Below, in pieces: positions 10,626-22,139 of a stretch of 64,000 nt of DNA. Source of the DNA: Glossina fuscipes. Its lineage: Eukaryota > Arthropoda > Insecta > Diptera > Glossinidae. Location of the stretch: contig NW_024003067.1 in NCBI RefSeq assembly GCF_014805625.2, positions 248,001 to 312,000 of the forward strand, given 5' to 3'. Every line of letters begins with the position of its first letter. Positions within the stretch are counted from its first letter, which is position 1. Under the pieces are notes generated by a model. That model had not been told where the DNA came from and ran no database searches. It saw only the letters and a program-made list of their open reading frames with translations. The position numbers and the translations under genes were made by a program.

Positions 10626-12235
10626 TTGGTTTCAATTCCTAATTTGGCTATTTCTGAAAGTGACGTTTTTGGGTTGAGCTCTCTAAAACATACTTGTGCG
10701 CATGGAACTGATGGAATTCCATCATCTGTACTTACATCTTGTGCTGTCGAGCTATGCGGTGTTATTTCAAAGATTTTTAACAAGTCCTTGACTTTAGATG
10801 CTTTCTTTTTATGTTGGAAGGATTCTGTCGTTATTTCTATTGACAAAAGTGGAAGGAGACAACTTGTAGAGAACTACAGAGGCATTTCCAAGCTGAGTGT
10901 CTTGCCTAAACTGTTCGAACGATTTGTGACTCAGCCTGTGGTCTTTGACATTAAATCATATATTTCTCTTCTCCAACACGGCTTTCGGAAAGGAAGATCT
11001 ACAGTCACCAATCTGTTAGAGTTCACTTCTCATGTCTTCAAAGCTTTTCCTGGTGGCTCTCGCCCTGATGTCATATACATTGATTTTAGGAAAGCGTTTG
11101 ATTTGGTTAACTATAAACTACTCATCTTTAAACTCCAAGCCTCTAGCTTCCCTTTTTGTTTAGTAAAATGGATAAGCTCTTATCTGCACAATAGATCATT
11201 CAGGGTTTCGTTTAACTTCATCATATCGGATGAATTCCCCGTGACGTCTGACGTACCTCAAGGAAGTCACTTAGGTCCCGTCTTATTTAGTTTATACATT
11301 AACGATCTTCCATCGGTGGTTAATTCCAGCCAGATCTTAATGTATGCTGATGATGTGAAACTGTTTTCTTCTTTCCTCGTAGAATCGCAACCGCATCAGC
11401 TTCAAAGTGACTTGGATAATTTGGTTGCATGGTACTCGATGAATTTTCTGAAACTAAATCTAAAAAAATGTAAGAAGCTTTCTTTTTCCAGAAGGAAGTC
11501 ATTCATTACTCAGTATATCACTGATTCCCACAAGTTGGAGGACGTCGATACGTTCACAGATTTAGGCGTTCTTTTTGACCATAGTTTCGTTTTAACTTGC
11601 ATATTGAGCTCTCGTTAAGCAAAGCTAGGTCCGCGCTTGGTTTTATAAAGAGGTGATCCAAAGAGCTTGATGATCCTTACATTACGAAAAGGCCATAGAT
11701 GTCTTTGGTTGGATTTATACTCCAGTATGCCTCTGCTGTGTGGTTTCCTTCATATAGGTACTAAGTAGATTCAATTGAATCTGTTGAAAAGCAATTCTTG
11801 CTGTTTGTTCTTAAGTATTTGGGTTGGGACCTGATTTCCTCTCTTCCCTCCTATGAAAATAGGTTGCTTCTGTTGTCGTTATCGTCTCTCGAGACACATA
11901 GATTTGTTCTTGGCTTTTCCTTCGTAATCAAAGTAATAAGTGGTGCTATTGATTCGCCTGCATTACTAGGTGTAATAAGCTTTAGTGTCCCTAACCGCTT
12001 CTCTAGTCACTTTATCTTTGTTAAGCTTAATCAATGTAAATACAATTATGAGCTGTTTAACCCGCTCAGAGTTGTTTGGAGAAACTTAAATGATATCTGT
12101 TACTTATTCTCGTTATTGGACTCTTTAAAGTCCATTAAAGCAACATTGCTTAAAACGCATGATTTACCTATGTCATACTTAAACCAGCTCTTAACCTTAA
12201 AAAGTGATTATGATTCGAAAACTAATTGTTGTTAA
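10626..12235 (+). pseudogene. CR1-like ORF2 reverse transcriptase and C-terminal region
   Basis: A 330-codon open frame (10626-11618) carries almost the whole RT: HGTDGIPSSVL, ENYRGISKLSVLPKLFE, LLQHGFRKGRSTVTNLLE, YIDFRKAFDLVNYKLL (first catalytic Asp), VPQGSHLGPVLFSLYINDLP, and MYADDVKLF (catalytic Asp pair). The frame then shifts near 11618, and the post-thumb region continues to the stop at 12233-12235 (FVLKYLGWD..., then CKYNYELFNPLRVVWRNLND). All RT motifs are present, and the palm shows no substitution of catalytic residues. It is inactive as a unit because of frame breaks before and after RT. Confidence 0.85.
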
Positions 12236-12496
12236 GTATTATATGTTGCCAAACTTATGCATGCATGCGATGGCTTAGGGATTCATTTACAATTTGGTGC
12301 TGTACCGGTTGTGGGTGTGGCTCTATGGTAGCTGTGTACATTTTTTTTTTCTTCCTTTTTTTCCTTTTGTTTCTTTTTTTCTTTTTATTTGTTTTATTAT
12401 ATTTATACTAGGATTTAATATTAATTAATATAAGATTTATTTTAAGAGTCAATTGAACTCGACTGTCAATTTGTTTTAGTTGAGTTTAATGTATAA

Positions 12497-12520
12497 GTAG
12501 AATAAATAAATAAATAAACC
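12497..12520 (+). repeat. (AATA)n LINE tail and right-hand 7-bp flank
   Basis: Four AATA-type units following GTAG form the 3' end of the CR1-like element. The last bases, ATAAACC at 12514-12520, repeat the sequence immediately left of the element at 7796-7802. Part of the match could be microhomology between tail and target. Confidence 0.75.
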
Positions 12521-13395
12521 TCAACAATACAATACAACCAAAAATTGATTTCAACCTAGAAACAGTCTCCAAGTCAGTACTCACATTTAGTGGCAATTAC
12601 AACTACCATCAACTGCTTCATAAAAGTTATTGAAATAATACATAAAACCTTAAAAGGAAAAGCCAAACCACAATTAATAAAATACACCTTCTACTGCTAA
12701 CTGACCTTAATTGTTCAAACCGTTTTTGGAAATGACATCCCAACAGCACTAAAAGAATTAAAAAACAAGCTTGAAAACAAATACAAATCAAGTCAAACAA
12801 TACCACAACTACATTCAATATTACACCAAACAACACAAAAAGTACTATCACAAGTTTCAAAGACAAAATATTAAACATAATAATAGATCTAAATAATCTT
12901 CAAATCAAAGAACTCGGTCCCAACTCCTCTAACGAACAAAAATCTGTCATTACCAATTTCAACGCTACGTACCTCTTAACCGTATTCAAAAACGGTTTCA
13001 ACGATTACATTAAACCCACTATCTTCGCGGCCCAACCAAAAACCTTTTCCAAAGCAATTAATTTTGCCATAAGAAAAATTCATACAATCACCACAGCAAC
13101 AACAAAAACTTCTACATTAACCAAAATTACAGAAATCAATATCACGATAAAAGTCCCAATAGAAACAATCAAAGATACAATAATCAAAACAGGAATTATT
13201 ATAATAATAAAAACAACAATTTTAATACAAACAATAATAATAATCCCAATACTAACAACTACAACTACAATAATAGGAATTTTAACTATCGAAATCAATA
13301 TAACAATAACAATAGAAATCAGAGGAACAACAACCAAAACAACCATGTACACGCTACAGAAAACCAGGGAAACGGATTTCACCCGGATTCCTTGA
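12514..13395 (+). pseudogene. gypsy gag capsid and Asn-rich nucleocapsid region
   Basis: Across two or three frames the translation gives LTFSGNYNYHQLLH, KTLKGKAKPQLIKYTFYC, NDIPTALKELKNKLENKY, QTIPQLHSILHQTTQ, LNNLQIKELGPNSSNEQK and GFNDYIKPTIFAAQPKTF. These follow the layout of gypsy gag capsid ('LK..L...Y....T...L...L......' then 'F..GL...I...I....P.TF..AI..A'). Then about 13100-13350 encodes a run dominated by Asn with Tyr, Arg and Gln, without Cys knuckles, as the nucleic-acid-binding tail. In-frame stops and frameshifts occur throughout. It would have formed the virus-like particle. Confidence 0.7.
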
Positions 13396-13539
13396 TGATG
13401 CCCCTGAATTCAGGACCAAACACTCAAACCAAGCCACCAAGCATTTAAATCAGGCATCCACCAAACAATTAAACCATGCATCCACTGAACATTTAAAGCA
13501 AGCAAGCCCCCATAACTTCTCCATCTCAAAATTATCCAA

Positions 13540-14218
13540 CTATAAACTACTAAATATCCAAAATGCAACAAAACCAGAAGTATCATTTCTATTAAGCACA
13601 GGAGCAGATATCAGCCTCTGCAAAGCACACCTTTTGGAACATTCCCCAATAAACAACTCAGAATATATTAACCTAACAGGAATAACCAACGAATGTATAG
13701 AAACTTTGTGAACAACACATTTAAATGTAAATCTAGGAAACGGAACCACTCAACATAAAATACAATTAGCAGACCAGAACTTCCCAATAGAAACCGATGG
13801 AATTATAGGAAGACATTTCTTACACAAGTATGCATGTAACATAAATTATAAAAATTGCTCTTTTAGAATTAATACACATGATGACCAAGTTCAGCTCCCC
13901 ATTTACGATCAAATACTTAACAAAAGCAACGTACTTCTCCCTTCAAGATGCGAAGATATAGTCCCCATAGATATCAAAACAGACAACTATGCCTTAGTAC
14001 TAAATAAAGAAATAGAAAAAGGAATATTTTTAGCTAATTCAATAATACTAAAAAGCGGACAAACACACATTAAAACATTAAATATACTAAATAAAGAAAT
14101 CACAATACAACACCTACACATCAACACCGAACCACTCAACACCTACCAATCATACAAAACACCGACGTACACACTCAACATAATGAACAACGATTCCAAC
14201 AAATATTACAATCCATAA
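13540..14218 (+). pseudogene. gypsy protease and protease-RT linker
   Basis: The frame reads VSFLLSTGADISLCKAHLL from about 13580. In active aspartic proteases of this family the core is D-T/S-G-A, so the catalytic Asp is replaced by Ser here (STGA). It continues as INLTGITNECIETL, then IQLADQNFPIETDGIIGRHFL, which is the flap and 'DGIIGRDFL' segment. A linker follows (NVLLPSRCEDIVPI). At least one in-frame stop (TGA at about 13709) is present. Confidence 0.75.
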
Positions 14219-14405
14219 AACTAGACACCGTGAACAACTCTCAAAAACAAGAGCTCATAAAAATGTTAAAAAAATTTCAAACAGTATTCCATCTGGAAAA
14301 GGAACTTCTCACAGCAAATAATTTTCACACACAAAACATAGAAACAAACAACAATACATCAATATACATAAGAAACTATAAATTTCCCCACATTTTCATA
14401 AGAAT
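14219..14405 (+). pseudogene. gypsy RT N-terminal start, truncated
   Basis: Short translated pieces read DTVNNSQKQELIKMLKKF, then QTVFHLEKELLTANNFHTQ and SIYIRNYKFPH. These resemble the 'L..F..VF....L..T....H.I.T....I....YR.P' entry into gypsy RT. Recognisable similarity ends at about 14405, so the element is truncated before the RT palm. Confidence 0.55.
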
Positions 14406-16079
14406 TTAGGCGCGACAGAGCAAAAAAGAGATTTTCAACTTCAGCTCGCGATGTCTTAATCAAATTGTGTATTATTCGAACTTGCCCTCAATATGTTCAC
14501 TAGACGACAATGAAGAAACAAAGAGACTGAGAGGATACCATTTTTGGACCTACCTTTTAGAAAATAAATATAAATATGGATATATGTAAATGTTGTTAAA
14601 TCTTTATAAAGGTTAAAATAAGTTCCACTTGTATAAAATAGAATTGGTAAAAGTAATTTTATTTTTATTGAAGGCCGAAACTGATATAAACTTAAAGTCG
14701 GCCCATTTACTCATTATTACAAAATAGATTGCAAACAAATGTACATATGAAAAAAAAGGGACTATTGGAGTAAATTTTTTGGAAGCATTTTCATACCTAT
14801 CATCGAGTGATGAGGAGTATATTCGTTGTCGGAAGAGGGTATATGGCAAAAACTGGCAACACTTTTGCTTTTGGTGCTTTTCGCGTGTTACTCATAAAGT
14901 AGAAAACACATTTTCACTTTTATTCTGAAAATAGAAAAATCGGCGCACCCAACATTGTAAAAAATGTAAATTTAGGTATTTTCTTTCTTTTTAGTCTTTT
15001 TTAGGGTAACGGTGATGACGGAATATAATGTTTACTTCTTCATTATCGATTTGTTTTTTTTAGATAGAAAATTAATAAATTTCTAACGTTTTAATATATA
15101 TTTGTTACATAAAATCTATTTAATAAATATTTTTAAATTAATGGCATTTGTTACTTCAGGAAAACTTAACAATTCGTCTTAGTGAATGAGGACACGAAAT
15201 AAAGGGCATATGCGCTATTTAAGCTAAAAAAAAAAGATCTTTAAGTGCCTTTATCGCCGCAAAGTTATCTAAATTTACTATTGCTCGCATGGTGTGAATT
15301 CTCTATTAAAATACTCGTTGAGACCTTAGGAATGGTGTGCTCGATTCCATTCCGGAAAGTTCGATGTCAAAGATGCAACTTGCAGTCATTTGAAAAAAAA
15401 TGAATTGAAAAATTTGAAGTGGCGGAGGCTTTTCAATATGACGAATATGAATATGGGGCAATCGTTTGCTAAGATCAATACGTTAAATGTAATTGTAGAC
15501 TGTTAAGCTGTATGTGGTGATGTAAAATAAATCCGTTTTTCTGATAAACGAAGCTAGCTCTCCGAGATGGCTCGTTTTTGTTACAAAGAGCTCGATGAGT
15601 CCACTATATAATCTGTAAACGCTGAAGGAACGTCTAACACCATCGAACCTGTGACTCGGTAATATTACAAACCTCCCAAATATCGTAGGGTATAGCGCTA
15701 ATCATTTTTAATTATACTCCATCATAAGTATGGCCACTCATGAGTCTATAAAGAATTTTGATTTCCCAGGAATTAAAGAGTGTCGCTGAAAAGGATCTAA
15801 ATTTAAAGTAAAAAGGCATAGTGACCAGGGCGACAATCATCCACTTCAGATTTCTGTGTCATCCTTTGTATTGCAAACACATATTGACTATCTTCATCTC
15901 TTTAATTTAGTAGAAGTAGATCTGACTTGCTATCATAAAAAACGACAACATTTTTATGACCATTTATTATAGTTACCTTCCCGGTATGTCTGATGGCAGT
16001 CAGTTCAATGAAAGTCGAGGAAAATTTGCAGCTATAAGGAACAACATTACTAAGAGATACAACTGTTTAAAAGAAGGAA
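14406..16079. other. No recognised gene
   Basis: AT-rich sequence with short frames only, for example 14613-14849 minus, which has no known motif. No tRNA, LTR or tail structure was detected. A possible faint coding trace near 15420-15480 could not be assigned. Confidence 0.5.
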
Positions 16080-16810
16080 GGAGTCATTATCTTAATTTTA
16101 ATTAACTTAGCAATACAAAAAAGAGCTCTTTTGGAGACGAGCTATTCGCCAGAAATTACACTGAGGATATGTTGAGGAGTAGAGGGCATTAGTCCAACAC
16201 CGCAGTTTAACTTTCTATTTTTGAATGTTTTATAGGTTTCCGATATATTTCGGAAAATTACCAGACGTAGCGTGTGCAATTTCAATTTTATGCAATGTAC
16301 AATTTTAGACCTAACTAATGCTTTGCGCACTATTAAAATTTTTGGGAGGCAATCCTGAGCGATTGTTAGTCATAACTTTTATGATATTAACCCGGACAGA
16401 CAATCTTTGAAGGCTTTCCTCGTATTGCCCACGAAGAGATACGTTATCATTTAATTCTGCCTAGAAATCGAACAGATTTTATCTTCCTATGAAAAAGAGC
16501 CTATTTTCGAGTCTAGAGCCTTTGTCAAAATAAATTGTATTTGTTTGCAAGGATAACAATATAGATTAAGATTGTTACATGTATCAAAAAAAAAAGGATT
16601 AGCTTTAATCGAGAGAATACTCATGATCACTGAAAAGAATGGATCAGTAGACAAAGTTAAGAAATCATCAGCATGTTGAAAACTATGAGTTTTGTTTTCT
16701 TGATGCACATTAACTGTATATAGATTGAAGAGTATGGCGCTCAAGCAATCGCCTTGTGGAAAACCGCCGTATACTTCAACTCTGTCTGTACCCATTATCA
16801 ACACGGAATT
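16080..16810 (-). pseudogene. Non-LTR reverse transcriptase fragment (clade undetermined)
   Basis: The minus-strand frame 16804-16487 reads VEVYGGFPQGDCLSAILFNLYTV and, after a short gap, FQHADDFLTLS. These are the 'G.PQG..LSP.LFNLY' and 'ADD' palm blocks of LINE RT. Downstream, frame 16330-16142 ends with LNCGVGLMPSTPQHILSVISGE, which fits the post-thumb 'R..LGL..STP.H.....AGE' segment common in insect LINEs. The order is correct, with a deletion or decay between. The first palm Asp block upstream of 16810 is missing. The PQGDCLS/ADDF combination differs from all other RTs in this window, so it represents a separate family. Confidence 0.7.
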
Positions 16811-16959
16811 GGATAAAATGTTATTTGCATTTACGGTTATTTGGTGCTAGTTTGCGACTTTTTACAGCATTCATACGAATACAATGAAGGTTACTACCTT
16901 CGTAGGTTTCGTAGGGATTGTAATATTTATTTTGTTTAAATCTTTAAAAAAATCATAAA

Positions 16960-18590
16960 CTACCGCTTGCTACACCAAAAGCTTCAAATGTTTCTACATT
17001 TTGGACTTTTTTGGGGTTTTTTGTCCGTTTATTTTATCGAAATCCGCTGTTATACAAATAAAGGCAAAAATTTGTTGCTTTTTTATGCTTTTTCAATCCA
17101 TATGAATGTTTTCAGCGAAAAGGATGCCGAAGTCTTTCATGCAGGAAATGTTCGACTTCGTAATTACCCCGCTGATTGTGTAAGTGTGTTATGTTGTTTA
17201 AATTGTACAAATCTTTGTCCTTTTTTGCTGCCAATTGGTAGGTAGATCCTGTGAATCGTCTCAGTCGCAAGAATAAAGGTAGAAAGATGAAACCACAAAA
17301 GGCAGAATGCGAAATAAATGCTGGTTAACTGAAACAATCAATCCTAGGGAAAATTTATTATAAATAGAAAAGTAATGCAATAAGAGAACGAAACTGTTAT
17401 TGGCTGCTAAGTATGGAAACACGTTATTGAAAGGACGATTTGCCATTTGTTCTGAAGAGAACAAAAATGAAGGAGAGAAAATACTCGCGTAGGGAATTAT
17501 TTACCAGCGGCCGATGAGGCCATTCAATGACTGTCATCCACAAAGAGAACATAATCATAAACAAAAAGTCTATAGTGAGTGCCTTATGTGCATAAATTAC
17601 AGCGACGTGAAAGTTGGTTTGATCAAAAATTACAAGCAATAGCTATCTACTATAATAGTCAGTCTTTTTTTCATGTTACTCCAATGCCATTTGTTAAATG
17701 AATGTGAAGGCATGTAATAATAAGAAGATAAGGTGATTTATATTATTTTAATTCTACTTTTTAATATAACAGTTCCTGATTGCCAGAGAAACCGTATGGT
17801 CTTTGTCTGGGTAGATGTTAATTGCCATATAAATGCTAATTATTGCTTTGGTAAATTATTATAATTATCTCAAATAACAATCATTTTGTGGTATATGATA
17901 AGTGGTTTGTGTTTTATTTTTCTGGTAACCAGTTTTATATGGTACTGTTCCTACGAAATTTGTGAACTTTAAGTTAAGTATCTTTTCGGAATTTCGTGAT
18001 TTCCAGCGATATCTCCACTCGTAATGCCGATTGATCATTTTTGGTTGACAGCGCATTTCTATTGTCTCTCATTGTCCCAACCTTAGCCCAGAAGCTACAG
18101 TTCTGTCAAATAAAGTTGAACGACTTACCTATAACTTTGCTAAATCCATTTCAAAAATCGACGGTATGTATTTGATTATAGAGCTTATGGTGTAATAGTC
18201 TACGTTTAATGTTTACTTACTTAATTGAAGCGAGTACAGGTTTTTGACACCTGAGTAGGGCCCAAAATTTTTACGGATTGTGCCAATTTTAGACCCAAAA
18301 TAATTACACTTAGGACCGAGTGATTGCATAACATAATGGTTACTTCGTAATATTTAGTGGTCTATTATCTTTTTTGGTTTGCTTATTTATGTGGACTGCA
18401 TTAGCCGTTTTGCCATAATAATGCTGCTTCTACCCAGCATGCTCTAATCGTACTTGTTCCATGACTATTACAATCGAAATTTTTCAGATAACTTGAATTA
18501 TGACTTGTCAAGATGGTGAGGTATAGGGAACCTTCCATCTCTCTTCAACTGGAGTAAAGACCACCGGAAGACAAGCGGAATGTACCTGTA
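16960..18590. other. No recognised gene
   Basis: Short frames only (for example 16967-17245 plus and 17424-17639 minus), rich in hydrophobic codons as expected of AT-rich noncoding DNA. Nothing could be supported as RNA gene, LTR or tail. Confidence 0.45.
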
Positions 18591-18597
18591 GGACCGG

Positions 18598-19330
18598 ATG
18601 AACAAAGACGAATCCATTTGCCTTAGGACGTTGCAGGAGCATAACATCCATCTAGACCATCATGCGCAGCACGAGTGCTGCACTTTCCCAGAACATACCT
18701 TCTGCGTAATACCAAGTATTATACGTACCGTACTCAGGAGTGAATGCCAGTACTTGAGTGTATTTTTGAAGGATAGGGCCAGATACCTGGCAGCCTCTGA
18801 AGAAGAAAAATCGCCCCTTCGAGACAGAAGGGCTCTGTCTTGACTGACTATTTTCCCTAATCTTTGCAGGCATTGATGGAGAAAGCAAAACAACAAAAGA
18901 AAAAAAATCCTAAATGCCTAATGCTCGAACCAGCAGAGAGAATTCAGAATGTTGTCATGTTTGAGGACAGCCCAGTTAATTGCAACTTACCCACCGAGAA
19001 CGAAGACGTTATGCTCAGCTCTCAGCCCTAGTCACTTGGAAGACTACAAAAGGGACTAAAGGAGAAGGCTGAATCTCCTGAGGAAAGTTTGCGATAGGAA
19101 GAAGAGGCTAAGTGGAGTCGCCCGCCGTCTCCAAGTTCTGATCAAACGTTGCATGACGTTCGAAAAGGCACGTAGTCATTTAATAGCGACTTTCGCAGCC
19201 TCTGAAATGGAGAAGCCCCAGATTAGTTGTAAGCGGAACAGACTGGACGACCCCTCGGCTTCTAACCACGGGCGGGCTCTGAGAAAGAATTATTTCAACC
19301 GCGTGTAGTCGTCGCTTATTTTCCCGGCGA
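18598..19330 (+). pseudogene. Presumed ORF1 region of the LOA-like element
   Basis: An 81-codon frame at 18598-18843 and further broken frames to about 19330 lie upstream of the endonuclease with the same GC-richer composition. No zinc knuckle or other motif is visible, so the assignment rests only on position. Confidence 0.35.
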
Positions 19331-19829
19331 TGAAAACATCGGCACACATATTACATATTTTAAAATTTTAAAGTTCCTGGAGGACCAGAACAAGTGAGTA
19401 AATACTGAGTTCTGGACGAAGAACACGAAAGGGTATACAACGGTCTTAACTCTGGCAGTGGACGAATCTTCGGCAGCACTGCCGAAGAAAAGCGGTCATG
19501 CTGCCAACTATGATTTCGGGTCAGAGTTGCTGGTTGAGATCTAGCGCTAAGACCGCAGAAACAGACGAGGGCTGGAAGGCCGCTATCGACGACGGAGAAG
19601 GCCCATCGGAATGCGTCCGGACAGGTGTAGTAAAAAGTCCGGTGCGGCACCGCCAACAAAGGTTTCGGCTGCCAGTCTAAAAAACGTTGGGTCATCATGG
19701 ACCGGGTCCAAACCTCAAAGAATGCCCGGGACATCTACGGCCCCGGAAATCCACCAACAGGGGGCGAATTGACTGCGGAGCAAGCTGCACTCGGCACTAA
19801 CCAGAGGCCCACGAAACTCAAAGGACGCG

Positions 19830-20395
19830 CCTCTAAAGTTGAATTTTAATGCTCTAAGTAGAAAAAATAGGTACGGCAGATACATCCAAGTGAACCACCA
19901 CCACGCTAAATCCGCCTTTTCGGTTCTTAGCAAGAGATTTCCAAACGAGGATCTCAACGTGGCCATCATCCGGGGGCCCTGGGTAAATACGGGTACTATT
20001 CATGCTTGGCAAGAAAGGACGCCAACACAGATGATTTAGCTTATGCGAGACTTTCCACTTTCCACTCATATCATATTGGGGGATTCGGTAGGGGTTTGAA
20101 CTGCCATGCCTCTTCCCGAGGGAAAGCGTTCACTGATGATCGCCTCCGCCTACCTACTGAGCGAGGGAAAGACACCCGCAATTGAGATACGGAGTCTTTT
20201 CCAGAGACGGAGTGTGACTCCAACGCCAATTTGGGGCGCCTCACATGACAATTTTAAGGGTGAGTGCCTTCTTGATTACTTTTTAGAAAATGATTTTCTT
20301 ATTCTAAACCGAAGTAGGAAAACCAGTTTCAGAAATACAATTTGGAAGGAGGAGCTAAATCTTACTTTCAACAGCGCCTAACTAAGTTCCTATAT
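19830..20395 (+). pseudogene. LOA-like endonuclease domain, multiple breaks
   Basis: From 19839 the frame gives YGRYIQVNHHHAKSAFSVLS, then DLNVAIIRGPWV. This is the 'Q.N..H...A...L......D.A..QEPW' start of LOA/R1-type endonucleases, with the catalytic Glu changed to Gly (RGPW instead of QEPW). Further on, MIASAYL, TPIWGAS (equivalent to the 'H..WGS' block) and ECLLDYFLENDFLILNRS follow. Stops and frameshifts separate the pieces. Confidence 0.65.
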
Positions 20396-21259
20396 TTCAG
20401 GATGGCATGTATCAAGCAAAGTCTCGGTGTCGGACTATCAGCACGTACTGTTCAATATTTTGGCCGGTGCGGAGTCATGCCAAACCCACAGATATGTGTC
20501 CTACTTGGAGAGCGTTTCATTTTCCACAATCGGAAGAAAAAATCGCGTTTCCGCACTTTTCCCACAGTGTGGGGGTGATTGTACTTGAAGCGCAGACGTT
20601 CTGCTTAAACTTACTAGAGGCCTACCAAGAAAGCTGTCATTTAAAAATCATACAGTTGACGAGTGAAGTACCTTGCTAGAATCGAAGACTTCAAAAGCTC
20701 CGATCCTAGGCAAGGAAATCGGTCAACGCGGTTTTAATGTCCGACGATTGGGCTAAGTACAAGGAAGTCCTCCACATAACGCCTAGCTAAGGTGATCGAA
20801 GTGGGCCACCTGACGACAGCACTGCCAAGACATAAATTGTCCCCCAAAAGTTACTCCAAAAAGCTCTAGCTAAGGACCACAACAATTAAGTGTGCACCCT
20901 AAAGAAGCTTAGCGAAGATTACACAGGAAATCCCGAAAAACCTCGTCGCCATCTGGCAACCCTCTATCCGAGATGTGTGTGGGCTGCGAGATTAGGGAAC
21001 CAGAGCAGTCGTAGAAAAAGACGCTTGTCGAGTTCTTGAAACCGTATTCTCGTTACCATTGTGCGGTATGGGTGCAACTAGTCGTGCCAACTTTGGACCC
21101 ATACAACTCGTCGAGACCAAATGGGATAAGGCTATTTCTACTCCACAAGGGCGCAGAAAGTTTCGTCCCACAACTTTACAAGGCTAGCCTTCTAACGAGT
21201 TACGTACTGCAGGACTAGAATAAGCCCAGAGTGGTTTTCATATCGAAAGCAGAAAGCAA

Positions 21260-22060
21260 AAACGAGCACCTGCGCAATCGTATAAAGCCATCTACGTGAG
21301 TTCCTTTCTTCTCAAAGCTATTAAGGAAACTTTAGACAGCTTTATTAGGGGAACCCACCAGGGATCACTAAATAAGTGCCAGTTTGCCTACCAAAGCCGA
21401 AAATTTACCACGGCAGCAATTCTTGAGCTGGCCAGTATCATTAAGGCAGCGATAGAAACCCAGCAAGTGGCTTGCGTTGCCTTAATCGATATACAGGGAA
21501 TCTTTGACAACACGTCATACGCGGCTATAGAAAAAGCCCTGGAAAATAAAAACATTTCAAACCTGATCGGTTAATCGGATAATATTCTGCACTGTCGTTT
21601 TATTTGAAGCGTAGTTATAGATGAGCTGCTAATGAAACTAAACGGCATGCGATCGAATACACAAGGTTATGTCGACAATTTGGTGAGCAGGCATGAACAA
21701 TCACTCGCTGAAAGCCGAAAGCATAACTCGAAAATGGTGCCATGTCAAAGCACTGAACATTAATCCGCAAAAACGGTCCTGGTACTCTTCTCGAAAAAGA
21801 CAACGTTAACATTGGACAACTTCCATCTACAGAATGTGGTCCTTAACTACTTAAATGAGATGAAATATCTACGACCTTTAACAGAAACTTAACGTGGAAT
21901 TTTCATTTAAGCCGGCTAACGGAAAAGCGGCCAGGGCACTCTTTGCCTGCCAACATCTTTACGGTAAAACATGGGGTGTAAGCCAAAAAATGCACTACTG
22001 GTATTATAATACTCTAATCCTTTCCATGCTAACCTGAAGTTAAAAGTTGTGACGACGATA
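21260..22060 (+). pseudogene. LOA-like reverse transcriptase, degraded
   Basis: The open frame 21296-21574 reads SSFLLKAIKETLDSFIRGT, then CQFAYQSRKFTTAAILELAS and CVALIDIQGIFDNTSYAAIEKAL. These are RT fingers and the first catalytic block (D-I-Q-G-I-F-D). After a stop and shifts, NPQKTVLVLFSRK and AARALFACQHLYGKTWGVSQKMHYWYYNTLI mark the region after the palm ('P.KTE.VLF', '....A.F.C...FGK.WGL.P.....LY...V'). The YADD box is not recognisable. Confidence 0.7.
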
Positions 22061-22139
22061 TTAAAGAAAAAACAACGTCTCTCATGAATCGGCATTATCG
22101 GGCCAATGGGATCCTACTCCTTGAATGCCCTAGTCTGAG

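Larger units (their letters stand above)
7803..12513 (+). mobile_element. Nearly full-length CR1-like non-LTR retrotransposon with PHD-type ORF1
   Basis: About 4.7 kb. It consists of a 5' UTR (7803-8330), an intact ORF1 with a PHD-like zinc finger, then ORF2 remnants of an apurinic-type endonuclease and an RT, a 3' UTR with a long pyrimidine tract (about 12340-12410) and an (AATA)n tail ending at about 12513-12520. Both ends are defined by the 7-bp direct repeat ATAAACC. A 7-bp inverted repeat (AAACCGT at 7799-7805, ACGGTTT at 7832-7838) sits at the 5' end. PHD-finger ORF1 together with a microsatellite-like tail fits the CR1 part of the Jockey superfamily. ORF2 lesions make this copy non-autonomous. 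Confidence 0.8.
7540..14405 (+). mobile_element. Ty3/gypsy element (gag, protease, start of RT), split by a CR1-like insertion
   Basis: Gag begins at about 7540, is interrupted at 7802 and resumes at about 12514. It is followed in order by an Asn-rich nucleocapsid region, a protease domain and the N-terminal part of RT, after which recognisable sequence stops at about 14405. Both halves are on the plus strand, and the 7-bp sequence ATAAACC flanks the inserted LINE on each side (7796-7802 and 12514-12520), so one interrupted element is well supported. RT, RNase H, integrase and both LTRs are missing or unrecognised. Many stops and frameshifts show it is dead. Confidence 0.7.

Noticed and set aside
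12340..12410. Long T/C tract as a separate microsatellite locus
   Set aside because: It lies in the 3' UTR of the CR1-like element before the AATA tail, so it is explained as part of that element.
13080..13382. 100-codon minus-strand frame made almost wholly of Val and Ile
   Set aside because: It is the antisense of the Asn-rich gag tract (AAT/AAC repeats) and not a membrane protein.
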